Assembly (NCBI GenBank): GCA_021203665.1
Contig: JAJQAT010000221.1
Span: 1-14,736 of the forward strand
Length of the DNA: 14,736 bases
Reading direction: 5' to 3'
Source of the DNA: Bacillota bacterium
GTDB lineage: Bacteria > Bacillota > Clostridia > UBA1381
Shown piece by piece: positions 1-8,600 of the stretch. Each line of letters opens with the position of its first letter. Within the stretch, counting starts at the first letter, position 1. Below the pieces are notes generated by a model. The model was not told the origin of the DNA. It saw only the letters and a program-made list of their open reading frames with translations, and did not search any database. The translations under genes and the position numbers were made by a program.

Positions 1-10
1 CCGTATAGGG

Positions 11-16
11 TATAAT
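11..16 (+). promoter_or_regulatory. possible -10 box upstream of hprK
   Basis: TATAAT lies about 45 bases before the hprK start, in a TA-rich run. A matching -35 would fall left of the window, so the promoter cannot be confirmed. In such TA-rich DNA a chance match is easy. Confidence 0.3.
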
Positions 17-60
17 ATAATATAGGATATTATAAAAATGTCATGAAAGGCGGACGAATG

Positions 61-1002
61 ATGACGGATGAATATAAGATTCCACTTACAAAAATTATAG
101 AGGAATTTGAACTTGAAAAACTTTACGAAACAAAGGACATTGAATCGGTAATGGTTTCCAGCGCCGATGTAAACAGACCCGGACTTCAAATGGTCGGATT
201 CTTCGACTATTTTGACAGCAGCAGAATACAGATTATGGGCAAGGTTGAATTTACCTACCTTGATCAATTCCGCTCCGAGGAGAGAGCCGAGAAGATTGAA
301 AGGCTTATGTCACAGCGGATTCCCGCGCTTATCATAACGCGCGGCTTGCAGATATTCCCCGAGATGACGGAGCTTGCCGAGAAATACAACGTACCCCTTT
401 TAAGAAGCGAGAGCGGCACATCCGCGTTTATGAGCGCGCTTATAGCGTACCTTAACGTGCAGCTCGCGCCCAGACGCACGCGCCACGGCGTGCTTGTCGA
501 GGTATACGGCGAGGGTATTCTTATCCTCGGCGAAAGCGGCGTGGGCAAGAGCGAAACCGCTATCGAGCTTGTAAAGAGAGGCCACAGACTTGTCGCGGAC
601 GACGCCGTTGAGATAAAGCGCGTTTCGGATAAGACGCTTGTCGGCTCCTCGCCGGAAATTATCCGCCACTTTGTGGAGCTTAGGGGCATAGGAATAATCG
701 ACGTTAAGGAGATATTCGGAATAGGCGCGGTAAAGGACACGGAAAACATCGACATGATAATCCATTTGGAGCCGTGGGAGGAAGGCAAGCAGTACGACAG
801 GCTCGGAATGGTTGACGAGTATACCAATATAATGGGCATAAACGTGCCGTCGCTTACGATACCGGTCAAGCTCGGCAGAAACCTTGCCGTAATAGTTGAG
901 GTCGCGTCCATGAATAACAGGCAGAAGCGCATGGGCTACAATGCCGCCGTCGAGCTGAACAACAGACTGATGAGCCATATGGAAAGTCAGTTAAATCTAT
1001 GA
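61..1002 (+). CDS. hprK: HPr kinase/phosphorylase
   Basis: A bifunctional cytoplasmic enzyme that phosphorylates HPr on its regulatory serine and removes that phosphate again, setting CcpA-type carbon catabolite control. The protein is 313 residues, near the 310 usual in Bacillus. Residues 1-130 form the N-terminal domain. His142 sits in the RHGVLV motif, the P-loop GESGVGKS is at 157-164, the acidic pair D180-D181 follows in VADDAVEI, and the family signature around E206 (ELRGIGIIDV, then FGIGAV) is intact. I chose ATG 61 because AAAGGCGG at 46-53 gives 7-base spacing. ATG 58 is also possible; ATG 43 lies before the ribosome site and is unlikely. The first gene of the run ends 16 bases before the next. 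No HPr gene is present in the window, so its substrate must be encoded elsewhere. Family assignment is secure from the motifs. Confidence 0.97.
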   Translation: MTDEYKIPLTKIIEEFELEKLYETKDIESVMVSSADVNRPGLQMVGFFDYFDSSRIQIMGKVEFTYLDQFRSEERAEKIERLMSQRIPALIITRGLQIFPEMTELAEKYNVPLLRSESGTSAFMSALIAYLNVQLAPRRTRHGVLVEVYGEGILILGESGVGKSETAIELVKRGHRLVADDAVEIKRVSDKTLVGSSPEIIRHFVELRGIGIIDVKEIFGIGAVKDTENIDMIIHLEPWEEGKQYDRLGMVDEYTNIMGINVPSLTIPVKLGRNLAVIVEVASMNNRQKRMGYNAAVELNNRLMSHMESQLNL

Positions 1003-1018
1003 TAAGGAAGATATAATT

Positions 1019-1750
1019 TTGAAGATACTATTTGACACACATACACATACATCGGCAAGCACCCACGCTTATTCGACGGTGCTTGAAATGGCAAAATACG
1101 CGTCCGAGCAGGGAATGGAGGCTATCGCGATTACCGACCACGCTCCGGCTATACCGGACGGCGCGCACCCGTGGCATTTTCTGAATTTAAAAAATGTGCC
1201 GCGCGAAATTTACGGAGTTAAGATTTTATACGGCGTCGAGGTGAACATACTTGACCTTGAGGGCAATATCGATATGGACGGCGACATACTTAAAAAGCTT
1301 GACGTTGTAAATGCCAGCATACACACTCCGTGCTATAAGGACTGCGGCGCGCCGGATCACACGAGCGCGTATGAGAGCATAGTAAACAATCCGCTTATAG
1401 ATATTATATGCCACAGCGGCGCGCCAGCTTTCGCGTATGATTACAAAAAAATAATAGACATGGCAAAGAAAAATCATAAGCTGATGGAAATAAACAATCA
1501 TTCGTTTTACACAAGAAAGGCGAGCATCCCGAATTGCAAAAAAATCGCCGAGATATGCAAGGAAAAAGAGGTCGGAATTGTGGTTTCCTCCGACGCGCAT
1601 ATCACCTTTGACCTTGGCAATTACAGCAGGGCGCTCGATATGCTTAAGGAAATCTCATTTCCGGAAAAGCTTATAATGAACAGGGATTTAAAATCCTTTG
1701 AGGATTTTATGGCGGAAAAGGGCAAAAAGCTGTTCACGTGGAATATTTAA
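1019..1750 (+). CDS. PHP-domain phosphatase, YcdX type
   Basis: A 243-residue metal-dependent phosphoesterase of the PHP family, close in layout to E. coli YcdX. All nine ligands expected for a trinuclear metal site are visible: H8, H10 and H16 in the N-terminal THTHTSASTH stretch, H41 in ITDH, E74 in GVEVN, H102, H132 in CHSG, and D192 and H194 in SSDAH. It should therefore be catalytically competent. The physiological substrate is unknown for the family, and I do not assign one. The start is TTG at 1019, supported by AAGGAAG at 1004-1010 with eight-base spacing; no nearer ATG fits. It lies between hprK and murB, with 16 bases upstream and 50 downstream, as part of one apparent transcription unit. 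This position beside murB is familiar from Clostridia, but the functional link is not established. Confidence 0.92.
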   Translation: MKILFDTHTHTSASTHAYSTVLEMAKYASEQGMEAIAITDHAPAIPDGAHPWHFLNLKNVPREIYGVKILYGVEVNILDLEGNIDMDGDILKKLDVVNASIHTPCYKDCGAPDHTSAYESIVNNPLIDIICHSGAPAFAYDYKKIIDMAKKNHKLMEINNHSFYTRKASIPNCKKIAEICKEKEVGIVVSSDAHITFDLGNYSRALDMLKEISFPEKLIMNRDLKSFEDFMAEKGKKLFTWNI

Positions 1751-1800
1751 TCCGCCAAAACGCGCCCTGCGGGGTGTTCTGTTGAATTTTGGAGGTATAT

Positions 1801-2700
1801 ATGATAGACAGAGAAGGACTTATGTCCGTCACGGACAATGCTCTCTTTGACGAGGCGATGAGCGCGCATACGACCTTCCGCATAGGCGGAAAGGCGGACG
1901 CGTTTGTGAACGCGCAAAGCGCTCTTGAAATAGAAAAGATTATTCATTTCTGCAAGGATACCGGCACGCCTTATATGATAATGGGCAACGGCTCAAATAT
2001 GCTTGTGAGCGATAAGGGCATACGCGGAGTGGTTATTCACATAGGCGGCGGAATGTCAAAATGCCGCATCGAGGGCGAGGAGGTTTACGCCGACGCGGGA
2101 ATACTGATGTCCGCGTTGGCAAAGAAAATACTGGAGGCGGGCCTTACCGGATTTGAATTTGCGGCGGGAATACCCGGAACGCTCGGCGGCGGTATTTATA
2201 TGAATGCCGGAGCCTACGGCGGCGAGATGAAGGACATAATCGAAAACGTGACCTTTATCTGCCCCGACGGAATGATAAAGACGGAAACCGCCGACAAGCT
2301 TGATTTTTCTTATCGGCACAGTATGTTTGAACAGGGCGGATACATAATTTTGTCCTGCAAAATCAAATTAAAAAAGGGAAATTATGACGAGATAAAAGCG
2401 CTTATGGCGGATTTTAACTCAAGAAGGAGCGAGAAGCAGCCGCTTTCGCAGCCGTCGGCGGGAAGCACATTTAAGCGTCCGCAGGGATATTTCGCGGGTA
2501 AGCTTATCCAGGACGCCGGACTTATGGGCTACAGCATAGGCGGCGCCGCGGTAAGCGAAAAGCACGCGGGATTTGTGGTAAATAAAGGCGGCGCGACCGC
2601 CGCGGACGTGCTCAGCCTTATTGAGCATATACAGACAACAGTGGAGGAAAGGTTCGGAGTAAGGCTGCAGCCTGAGGTGCGGCTTATAGGCGAACGATAA
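1801..2700 (+). CDS. murB: UDP-N-acetylenolpyruvoylglucosamine reductase
   Basis: FAD- and NADPH-dependent reduction of UDP-GlcNAc-enolpyruvate to UDP-MurNAc, the second committed step of peptidoglycan precursor synthesis in the cytoplasm. The protein is 299 residues. The FAD-binding part has TTFRIGGKAD near residue 21 and GNGSNML at 62-68, then the AGIPGTLGGG stretch. Catalytic positions are present: R172 in YRHS, the proton-donor serine S222 in AGSTFKR, and E292 in PEVRLIG, matching R159, S229 and E325 of the E. coli enzyme. Its compact size and C-terminal FVVNKGGATAADV segment fit the short Gram-positive MurB type. ATG 1801 is chosen because GGAGGT at 1791-1796 lies just ahead; a TTG at 1789 would overlap that site. 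The stop codon overlaps the ribosome site of rapZ, suggesting coupled translation. Confidence 0.96.
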   Translation: MIDREGLMSVTDNALFDEAMSAHTTFRIGGKADAFVNAQSALEIEKIIHFCKDTGTPYMIMGNGSNMLVSDKGIRGVVIHIGGGMSKCRIEGEEVYADAGILMSALAKKILEAGLTGFEFAAGIPGTLGGGIYMNAGAYGGEMKDIIENVTFICPDGMIKTETADKLDFSYRHSMFEQGGYIILSCKIKLKKGNYDEIKALMADFNSRRSEKQPLSQPSAGSTFKRPQGYFAGKLIQDAGLMGYSIGGAAVSEKHAGFVVNKGGATAADVLSLIEHIQTTVEERFGVRLQPEVRLIGER

Positions 2701-2711
2701 GGAGACAGAAA

Positions 2712-3569
2712 ATGCAGTACACGATAGTAACGGGAATGTCGGGCAGCGGCAAGACAAGAGTAATAAGGTATTTGGAGGATATGGGATATTTCTGTATAGA
2801 TAATATGCCTCCCGTTTTGATACCTAAATTTTCTGAAATGCTTTCGTCCGTAAACGGCAATTTCAATAATGTCGCTCTCGTTATAGATATACGCGTGGGC
2901 GATATGATAAACGAGCTGCTTTTCCAGATAAACGACCTGAAGCAAAAGGGATATGACTGTAAGCTGCTTTACCTTAACGCGGACGATGAAACGCTTGTAA
3001 AGAGGTATAAGGAAACAAGACGTCAGCACCCGCTCGATAACTCAAACGGACTTTTGGCGTCCATAAAGCAGGAAAGGGAAATGCTTTCCGCGCTGTATAA
3101 CGCGGCGGATTATGTTATAGACACCTCGAGAATGACCACGCAGGGACTTTTGCAGGAAATAAAAGAAATTTACGCTCCGAAGGACAGCGGGCAGGGACTT
3201 GAAATAAATGTAATGGCGTTCGGATTTAAATACGGAATGCCGCTTGACGCCGACTTGGTGTTCGACGTGAGATGCTTCCCGAACCCGTTCTATATTGACG
3301 AGCTGAAGCATAAAACAGGTAATGACAAGGAGGTTCAGGACTATGTTATGAGCTTCCCCACGGCGGTTGAATTTATGGAAAAGCTTGAGGATTTGATGTC
3401 GTTTATGATACCTCTGTATATAGAGGAGGGCAAAATATCCCTAAGCATCGCCATAGGCTGCACGGGCGGCAAGCACCGCAGCGTGACAATGACGAATAAG
3501 CTCGCGGATTATTTGAAGTCCTGCGGTTATAAGGTGAACGTAAGCTACAGGGATATGGGCAGAGAATAG
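2712..3569 (+). CDS. rapZ: RapZ/YvcJ nucleotide-binding protein
   Basis: A P-loop protein of the RapZ (YvcJ) family, 285 residues, full length for the family. In E. coli RapZ binds small RNAs that control glucosamine-6-phosphate synthase; the Bacillus homologue YvcJ binds and hydrolyses GTP, but its role is less clear. The N-terminal P-loop GMSGSGKT is at residues 8-15. The C-terminal RapZ signature GCTGGKHRSV is at 249-258, in the part that binds RNA and UDP-GlcNAc in E. coli. Whether it binds RNA here is inference. Its ribosome site (TAAGGAG, 2698-2704) overlaps the murB stop codon, so the two are probably translationally coupled, and yvcK follows after 38 bases. The placement beside murB and yvcK fits a role in envelope precursor supply. 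Confidence 0.95.
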   Translation: MQYTIVTGMSGSGKTRVIRYLEDMGYFCIDNMPPVLIPKFSEMLSSVNGNFNNVALVIDIRVGDMINELLFQINDLKQKGYDCKLLYLNADDETLVKRYKETRRQHPLDNSNGLLASIKQEREMLSALYNAADYVIDTSRMTTQGLLQEIKEIYAPKDSGQGLEINVMAFGFKYGMPLDADLVFDVRCFPNPFYIDELKHKTGNDKEVQDYVMSFPTAVEFMEKLEDLMSFMIPLYIEEGKISLSIAIGCTGGKHRSVTMTNKLADYLKSCGYKVNVSYRDMGRE

Positions 3570-3607
3570 AACATAGGCTGCCCGAGGCGGCGGAATGGAG
3601 ATTAGCT

Positions 3608-4588
3608 ATGATTTCTGATACAAGGGTAGTGGCAATAGGCGGAGGCACGGGACTTTCCACTATGCTCAAGGGTTTAAAATTACATACTCACAATATAACA
3701 GCCGTTGTAACCGTTGCCGATGACGGAGGCTCTTCGGGAATGCTCAGGAGCGATTTGGGAATGCTGGCGCCGGGCGACGTGAGAAATTGCGTCAGCGCGT
3801 TGGCGGAGGTTGACCCCGTTATGGGCGAGCTGCTTAATTTTCGTTTCAAGGACGGCAGCTTAAAGGGACACAGCCTCGGCAATCTGTTTCTTGCCGCGCT
3901 TAACGAAACATCGTCCAGCTTTGATGAGGCGGTAAAGAAATTCAGCCGGCTTGCCGGAGTTGTAGGCACGGTGTATCCCGTGACAAACGAGGCCGTGACG
4001 CTGAGCGCACTGCTTGAAAACGGTGAGGTAATTGACGGCGAATCTCATATAGGAACGCACCGCGACGGCGCTCAAAGCGGCATAGCAAAGCTTATGATAA
4101 ATCCGGAAAAGCCAAAGCCCGTTGACGGAGTTATAAGAGCGATTGAAAAGGCGGATATAATAGTGCTCGGCCCCGGGAGCTTGTATACAAGCATAATTCC
4201 GAATTTGCTTGTGGACGGAGTTGCCGATGCGATAAAAGAGAGCGCGGCGGTTAAAATTTACGTCTGCAATATAATGAGTCAGCCGGGCGAGACCGAGGGA
4301 TATACCGCAAACGACCATCTCGCGGCTATTGAACGCCATTCCTACGAGGGAATTGCCGATATTGTTATAGCCAACAACGCGATAATTCCCGAAAGTCTGA
4401 AGATGAAATACGCCGAGGAAAACGCGTATGAGGTCGAAATCGACGCGGCTAAGATACTTACGCGCTCAAAGCTCGTTCAGGGTAATCTTATGCTTGTGCG
4501 CAATGATAAAATACGCCATAATTTCAGCCGTCTTGCGAGAACGATTATGCGTTTGGGCGGCGATGTGAATTATTTTGAGAATAAATGA
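3608..4588 (+). CDS. yvcK: YvcK/CofD-like gluconeogenesis factor
   Basis: A UDP-sugar-binding protein of the CofD-like superfamily, 326 residues against about 317 in B. subtilis. In Bacillus and mycobacteria YvcK homologues bind UDP-GlcNAc and are needed for normal cell shape and growth on gluconeogenic carbon; no enzyme activity is agreed. Visible landmarks are the N-terminal IGGGTGLST loop at residues 10-18, the ADDGGSSG motif at 37-44 with GDVRNC soon after, GHSLGNL near 84, and GPGSLYTSIIPNLLV in the second half. The start is ATG 3608 with GGAG at 3597-3600 and 7-base spacing. The gene stands between rapZ and whiA, the classic order, and ends 17 bases before whiA. The spacer from rapZ shows no terminator, so co-transcription is likely. 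Confidence 0.95.
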   Translation: MISDTRVVAIGGGTGLSTMLKGLKLHTHNITAVVTVADDGGSSGMLRSDLGMLAPGDVRNCVSALAEVDPVMGELLNFRFKDGSLKGHSLGNLFLAALNETSSSFDEAVKKFSRLAGVVGTVYPVTNEAVTLSALLENGEVIDGESHIGTHRDGAQSGIAKLMINPEKPKPVDGVIRAIEKADIIVLGPGSLYTSIIPNLLVDGVADAIKESAAVKIYVCNIMSQPGETEGYTANDHLAAIERHSYEGIADIVIANNAIIPESLKMKYAEENAYEVEIDAAKILTRSKLVQGNLMLVRNDKIRHNFSRLARTIMRLGGDVNYFENK

Positions 4589-4605
4589 TGAGAGGATAGT
4601 TTTGT

Positions 4606-5463
4606 ATGTCTTTTTCGTCGGAAATAAAAGAGAGGCTTTGCAAAACAGAATATAAATGCCAACGCTGCGCCGTGTCCGAGTTTACCGGTGCGCTGATGTT
4701 CGGCGGCGGAATAAGCGGCGAGGGCGTCAGGTTTTCAACCGAGAACGAAAGCGTCGCGAAAAGAGTTTCCCGCGATATATCGGAGGGCTTCGGCATAGAT
4801 GCCGAGATACGGAGAATGCCCAGAGTATACCGTATCGGCATAGATAATATACACCAAACTGAAAATATTTTCGGCGGTATATTGCTCAGGGGCGATATAC
4901 CGTTTTCATGCTGCCGCGCGTCATTCGTGCGCGGAGCGTTTTTGGGAGGCGGCTCCGTTACCGACCCTCAAAAGGGTTATCATATGGAGTTTGACACAAA
5001 AAACGAGGAGCAGGCAAAACGCTTGCAGTCCGTTTTGGCAAAGGACGGCTTCACCTCAAAGATAACGTACCGTAAGGGTTATCACGTCGTGTACATTAAG
5101 GACAGCGAGGAAATTGCCGATATATTGGGATATATGGGCGCGCCGCATTTCGCGCTCGAGCTGTTTTCGGTTCAGATAGAAAAGGAAATGCGCAACGAGG
5201 TAAACAGACGCGTGAATTGTGAAAACGCCAATACGAATAAGGCGGCGAAAGCGTCGTCAAAGCACCTGTTCGCGATTAAAAAGATAAAGGACGCGAATCA
5301 GTGGGATAATCTTCCCGACGTGCTTAAGGAAATAGCCGATTTGAGAGAGGAATATCCGGAGGACAGCCTAAAGGAGCTTGGAGAAAAGACAAACCCGCCG
5401 ATAGGCAAGTCGGGTGTAAATCACCGCCTTGCAAGGATAACGGAAATAGCGGACAGCATTTGA
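4606..5463 (+). CDS. whiA: WhiA DNA-binding regulator
   Basis: WhiA is a DNA-binding protein with a degenerate LAGLIDADG homing-endonuclease fold joined to a helix-turn-helix. In Streptomyces it triggers sporulation septation; in Bacillus it affects division and chromosome segregation. This copy has 285 residues, somewhat shorter than the 316 of B. subtilis, mainly because it ends just after the DNA-binding helices. The core motif RGAFLGGGSV is at residues 109-118, the RRVNCENANTNK segment is near 200, and the SLKELGEKT...SGVNHRL helix-turn-helix lies at about 254-278. A pair of cysteines (QRCAV near residue 22; CC near 104) also matches relatives. The ribosome site GAGAGGA precedes ATG 4606. 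In many Clostridia an HPr-like gene follows whiA; here a palindromic spacer does. Confidence 0.95.
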   Translation: MSFSSEIKERLCKTEYKCQRCAVSEFTGALMFGGGISGEGVRFSTENESVAKRVSRDISEGFGIDAEIRRMPRVYRIGIDNIHQTENIFGGILLRGDIPFSCCRASFVRGAFLGGGSVTDPQKGYHMEFDTKNEEQAKRLQSVLAKDGFTSKITYRKGYHVVYIKDSEEIADILGYMGAPHFALELFSVQIEKEMRNEVNRRVNCENANTNKAAKASSKHLFAIKKIKDANQWDNLPDVLKEIADLREEYPEDSLKELGEKTNPPIGKSGVNHRLARITEIADSI

Positions 5464-5502
5464 TTAAAAACGGAATTAAAGCCGCATTCGCGCCGCTGCT
5501 TT

Positions 5503-5587
5503 GCGCCCCACGTCGCCGTAAGGCGTAAGAGGGGAGCTGTCGCCGCAGGCGGCTGAGGGATTCTTTACCCGTACCTCGCAGGGGCGC
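5503..5587 (+). repeat. GC-rich palindromic element between whiA and dnaE
   Basis: An 85-base GC-rich element bounded by the inverted repeat GCGCCCC (5503-5509) and GGGGCGC (5581-5587). It contains two tight hairpins: CGCC-GTAA-GGCG at 5514-5525 and CGCC-GCA-GGCG at 5541-5551, separated by AGAGGGGAGCTGT. From memory, the bottom strand (CCCTCAG, a GGCGAC-type hairpin, AGCTCCCC) resembles small intergenic repeats that are scattered through gut clostridial genomes, but I cannot verify this here. I see no open frame with a ribosome site. The flanks, 5464-5502 and 5588-5623, hold nothing else I can support. Confidence 0.6.
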
Positions 5588-5638
5588 GCGTTGGGCACCC
5601 GAATCCAAAAAAATCTACAGAAAAAGGAGAAAAAACGC

Positions 5639-8600
5639 ATGGAATTTTGTCATTTACACACGCATACGGAATACAGCCTGCTTGACGGCGAGGCGAGTAT
5701 TAAAAAATTAGTGGCGCGCGTCAAGGAGCTTGGCATGGATTCATGCGCGATTACAGACCACGGCTCGATGTACGGAGCGGTGGATTTTTACCGCGAGGCA
5801 AAGGCGCAGGGCATACATCCGGTAATCGGCTGTGAGGTATATATGGCGCCGAGAACCCGTTTTGACAAGGTGCATGATATTGACAATAAAACAAGCCATC
5901 TCATACTTCTTGCCGAAAATCAAAAGGGTTATCAAAATCTTATCAAAATGGTTTCAAGCGGGTATATAGACGGCTTTTACTATAAGCCGAGAATCGATTT
6001 TGACCTTTTGAGGGAGCATAGCGAGGGAATAATCGTCCTTTCCGCTTGCCTTGCCGGCGAGGTGCCCAAGGCTCTTCTTCGCGGCGATTATAACGGCGCG
6101 AAGGAAATTGTTGAAAGATATGTAAGCGTGGTGGGCAAGGACAATTATTTTCTCGAGATACAGGATCACGGCATCAGCGACCAAAAAAGAATAATACCGG
6201 ATATAATAAAGCTCTCAAAGGAAACGGGAGTCGGACTTGTCGCCACGAACGATATACATTATCTCACAAAGGCGGACGCGAAATATCAGGACGTCCTGAT
6301 GTGCATACAAATGGAAAAAACGGTTGACGACCCCAACAGAATGAAGTTTGAAACCGAGGAATTTTATATAAAATCGCCGGAGGAGATGGCGTCGCTCTTT
6401 GATTACGCGCCCGAGGCGATAGAAAACACGGAAAAAATAGCGAAACGGTGCAGTGTTGATTTTGATTTTAACACAAGGCACTTGCCCGCGTTTGACGTTC
6501 CTGACGGAAAGGACGCCTTTGAGTATTTAACGGAATTATGCCGCGAGGGACTTAAAAAGCGTTATTCGCCCGTGACGGACGAGCTTCGCGCGCGTCTTGA
6601 TTACGAGCTGGGCGTTATAAAAAGTATGGGCTTTGTGGATTACTTCCTTATAGTGTGGGATTTTATCCATTTTGCGAACAATAACGGGGTAATGGTGGGT
6701 CCCGGACGCGGAAGCGCCGCCGGCAGTATTGTTGCCTACACCCTGGGAATAACCAAGGTTGACCCGATAAAATACGGACTTATTTTCGAGCGCTTTTTAA
6801 ATCCCGAGCGTGTCAGTATGCCCGATATTGATATTGACTTCGCGCCGGAGGGACGGCAAAAGGTAATAGAGTATGTTGTAAAAAAGTACGGCGAGGAACA
6901 GGTCGCGCAGATAGTAACCTTCGGTACGATGAAGGCAAAGCTTGCCATACGCGACGTGGGACGCGCGCTCAATATCCCGTATGCCGAGGTGGATAAGGTC
7001 GCGAAGCTTGTGCCGTTTGATTTGAAAATGACCATAAAAAAGGCGATTGACATAAGCAGCGAGCTTAGGACTCTGTATGAAAACGACCCGAAAATAAAGG
7101 AGCTGCTTGAAACATCCATGGCTCTGGAGGGACTTCCGCGCCACGCGTCCACTCATGCCGCGGGCGTGGTTATAACAAGCGAGCCTATAGTGAATTATGT
7201 GCCGCTCCAGCTTAACGCCGATAATTTTATAACGACGCAGTATACAAAGGACACGGTTGAAAGTCTCGGACTTTTGAAGATGGATTTTTTGGGACTTCGA
7301 AATCTGACGGTAATAGAAAACGCTGTAAAGATAATCAAAAAAACAAGGGGAATCGACCTTGATATAGACAACATAGACTATAACAAGCGCGAGGTGTACG
7401 AGCTTATTTCCTCGGGAAACACGGACGGAGTATTCCAGCTTGAAAGCGCCGGAATGCAGTCCTTTATGCAGGAGCTGCGCCCCGAAACCTTTGAGGATAT
7501 TATCGCGGGAATAGCTCTGTACCGCCCGGGACCTATGGAGCAAATACCGAGGTATATAGAAAATAAAAAGCATCCCGATAGGATTACGTACAAGCACCCT
7601 CTGCTTGAGGGGATTTTGAACGTAAGCTACGGCTGTATGGTTTATCAGGAGCAGGTGCTTGAAATTGTGAGGGTTCTCGCGGGATATTCGCTCGGCAAGG
7701 CGGATCAGATGCGCCGCACGATAAGCAAGAAAAAGGCGGACGCGATGAAGGTGGAGCGCCGAAACTTTATATACGGCAGCGAGGACGGCGAAATCCCCGG
7801 CTGTATAAAGAACGGAATCGACGAATCCACGGCAATCGCTATATTTGACGAGATAAACGACTTCGCGAATTACGCGTTCAACAAATCCCACGCGGCGGCA
7901 TACGCGTTCGTGGCGTATCAGACGGCGTATTTAAAGACGTTTTATCCGGTTGAATATATGGCGTCGCTCATATCGAGCATAGACGACCTTGACAAAATCA
8001 ATCATTATATCGCCAACTGTAAGGATATGAATATCGACCGTTTGCCGCCGGACGTAAACAAGAGCGAGGACACCTTTACCGTTGAAAACGGAAGTATACG
8101 CTTCGGACTTTCCGCGATAAAGAACGTGGGACGCGCGATGATAATAAATCTTGTAAACGAGCGTAAAAATAACGGCGATTTTAAGAGCTTTGCCGATTTT
8201 ATCGACCGCATGGCGGGTAAGGATATGAATAAGCGCGCTCTCGAGGGACTTATTTACTGCGGAGCGTTTGATTCCATGGGCATAAAGCGCTCTCAGCTTT
8301 TGGCTGTATACGAAAGAGCGCTTGAGGGCAGCGCGAAGGACGCGCGGGACAATGTCGCAGGTCAGATGTCGCTGTTCGACGCTATGGACGAGCAGACGGA
8401 AATGGAATTTCCCGATATTCCCGAGCTTGATAAAAAAGCCTTGCTTAAAATGGAAAAGCAGTCCACGGGTCTGTATTTTTCGGGACACCCGATGGAGGAA
8501 TACGAGGATAGAATCAAAAAACTTACGAAATATAATATAAGCGATATTTTGACCAGCGTGCGCCGTGACGACGAGGGCAACTACCACTCCGTTGACGGGG

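Noticed and set aside
43..60. An earlier ATG for hprK at 43.
   Set aside because: The AAAGGCGG ribosome site lies downstream of it, so translation from 58 or 61 is more likely.
1751..1800. Small CCC-TGC-GGG hairpin between the PHP gene and murB as a terminator.
   Set aside because: The stem is only about 3-5 bp and no T run follows; read-through into murB is more likely.
5591..5638. A 16-codon N-terminal extension of DnaE starting at TTG 5591.
   Set aside because: It starts at the edge of the palindromic element and overlaps the AAGGAGA ribosome site that serves ATG 5639, where the conserved PHP sequence begins.
6797..7891. A 364-codon open frame on the minus strand within dnaE.
   Set aside because: It is antisense to the best-conserved part of dnaE, has no family resemblance, and follows from the codon bias of the sense strand. 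The other long minus-strand frames are rejected for the same reason.
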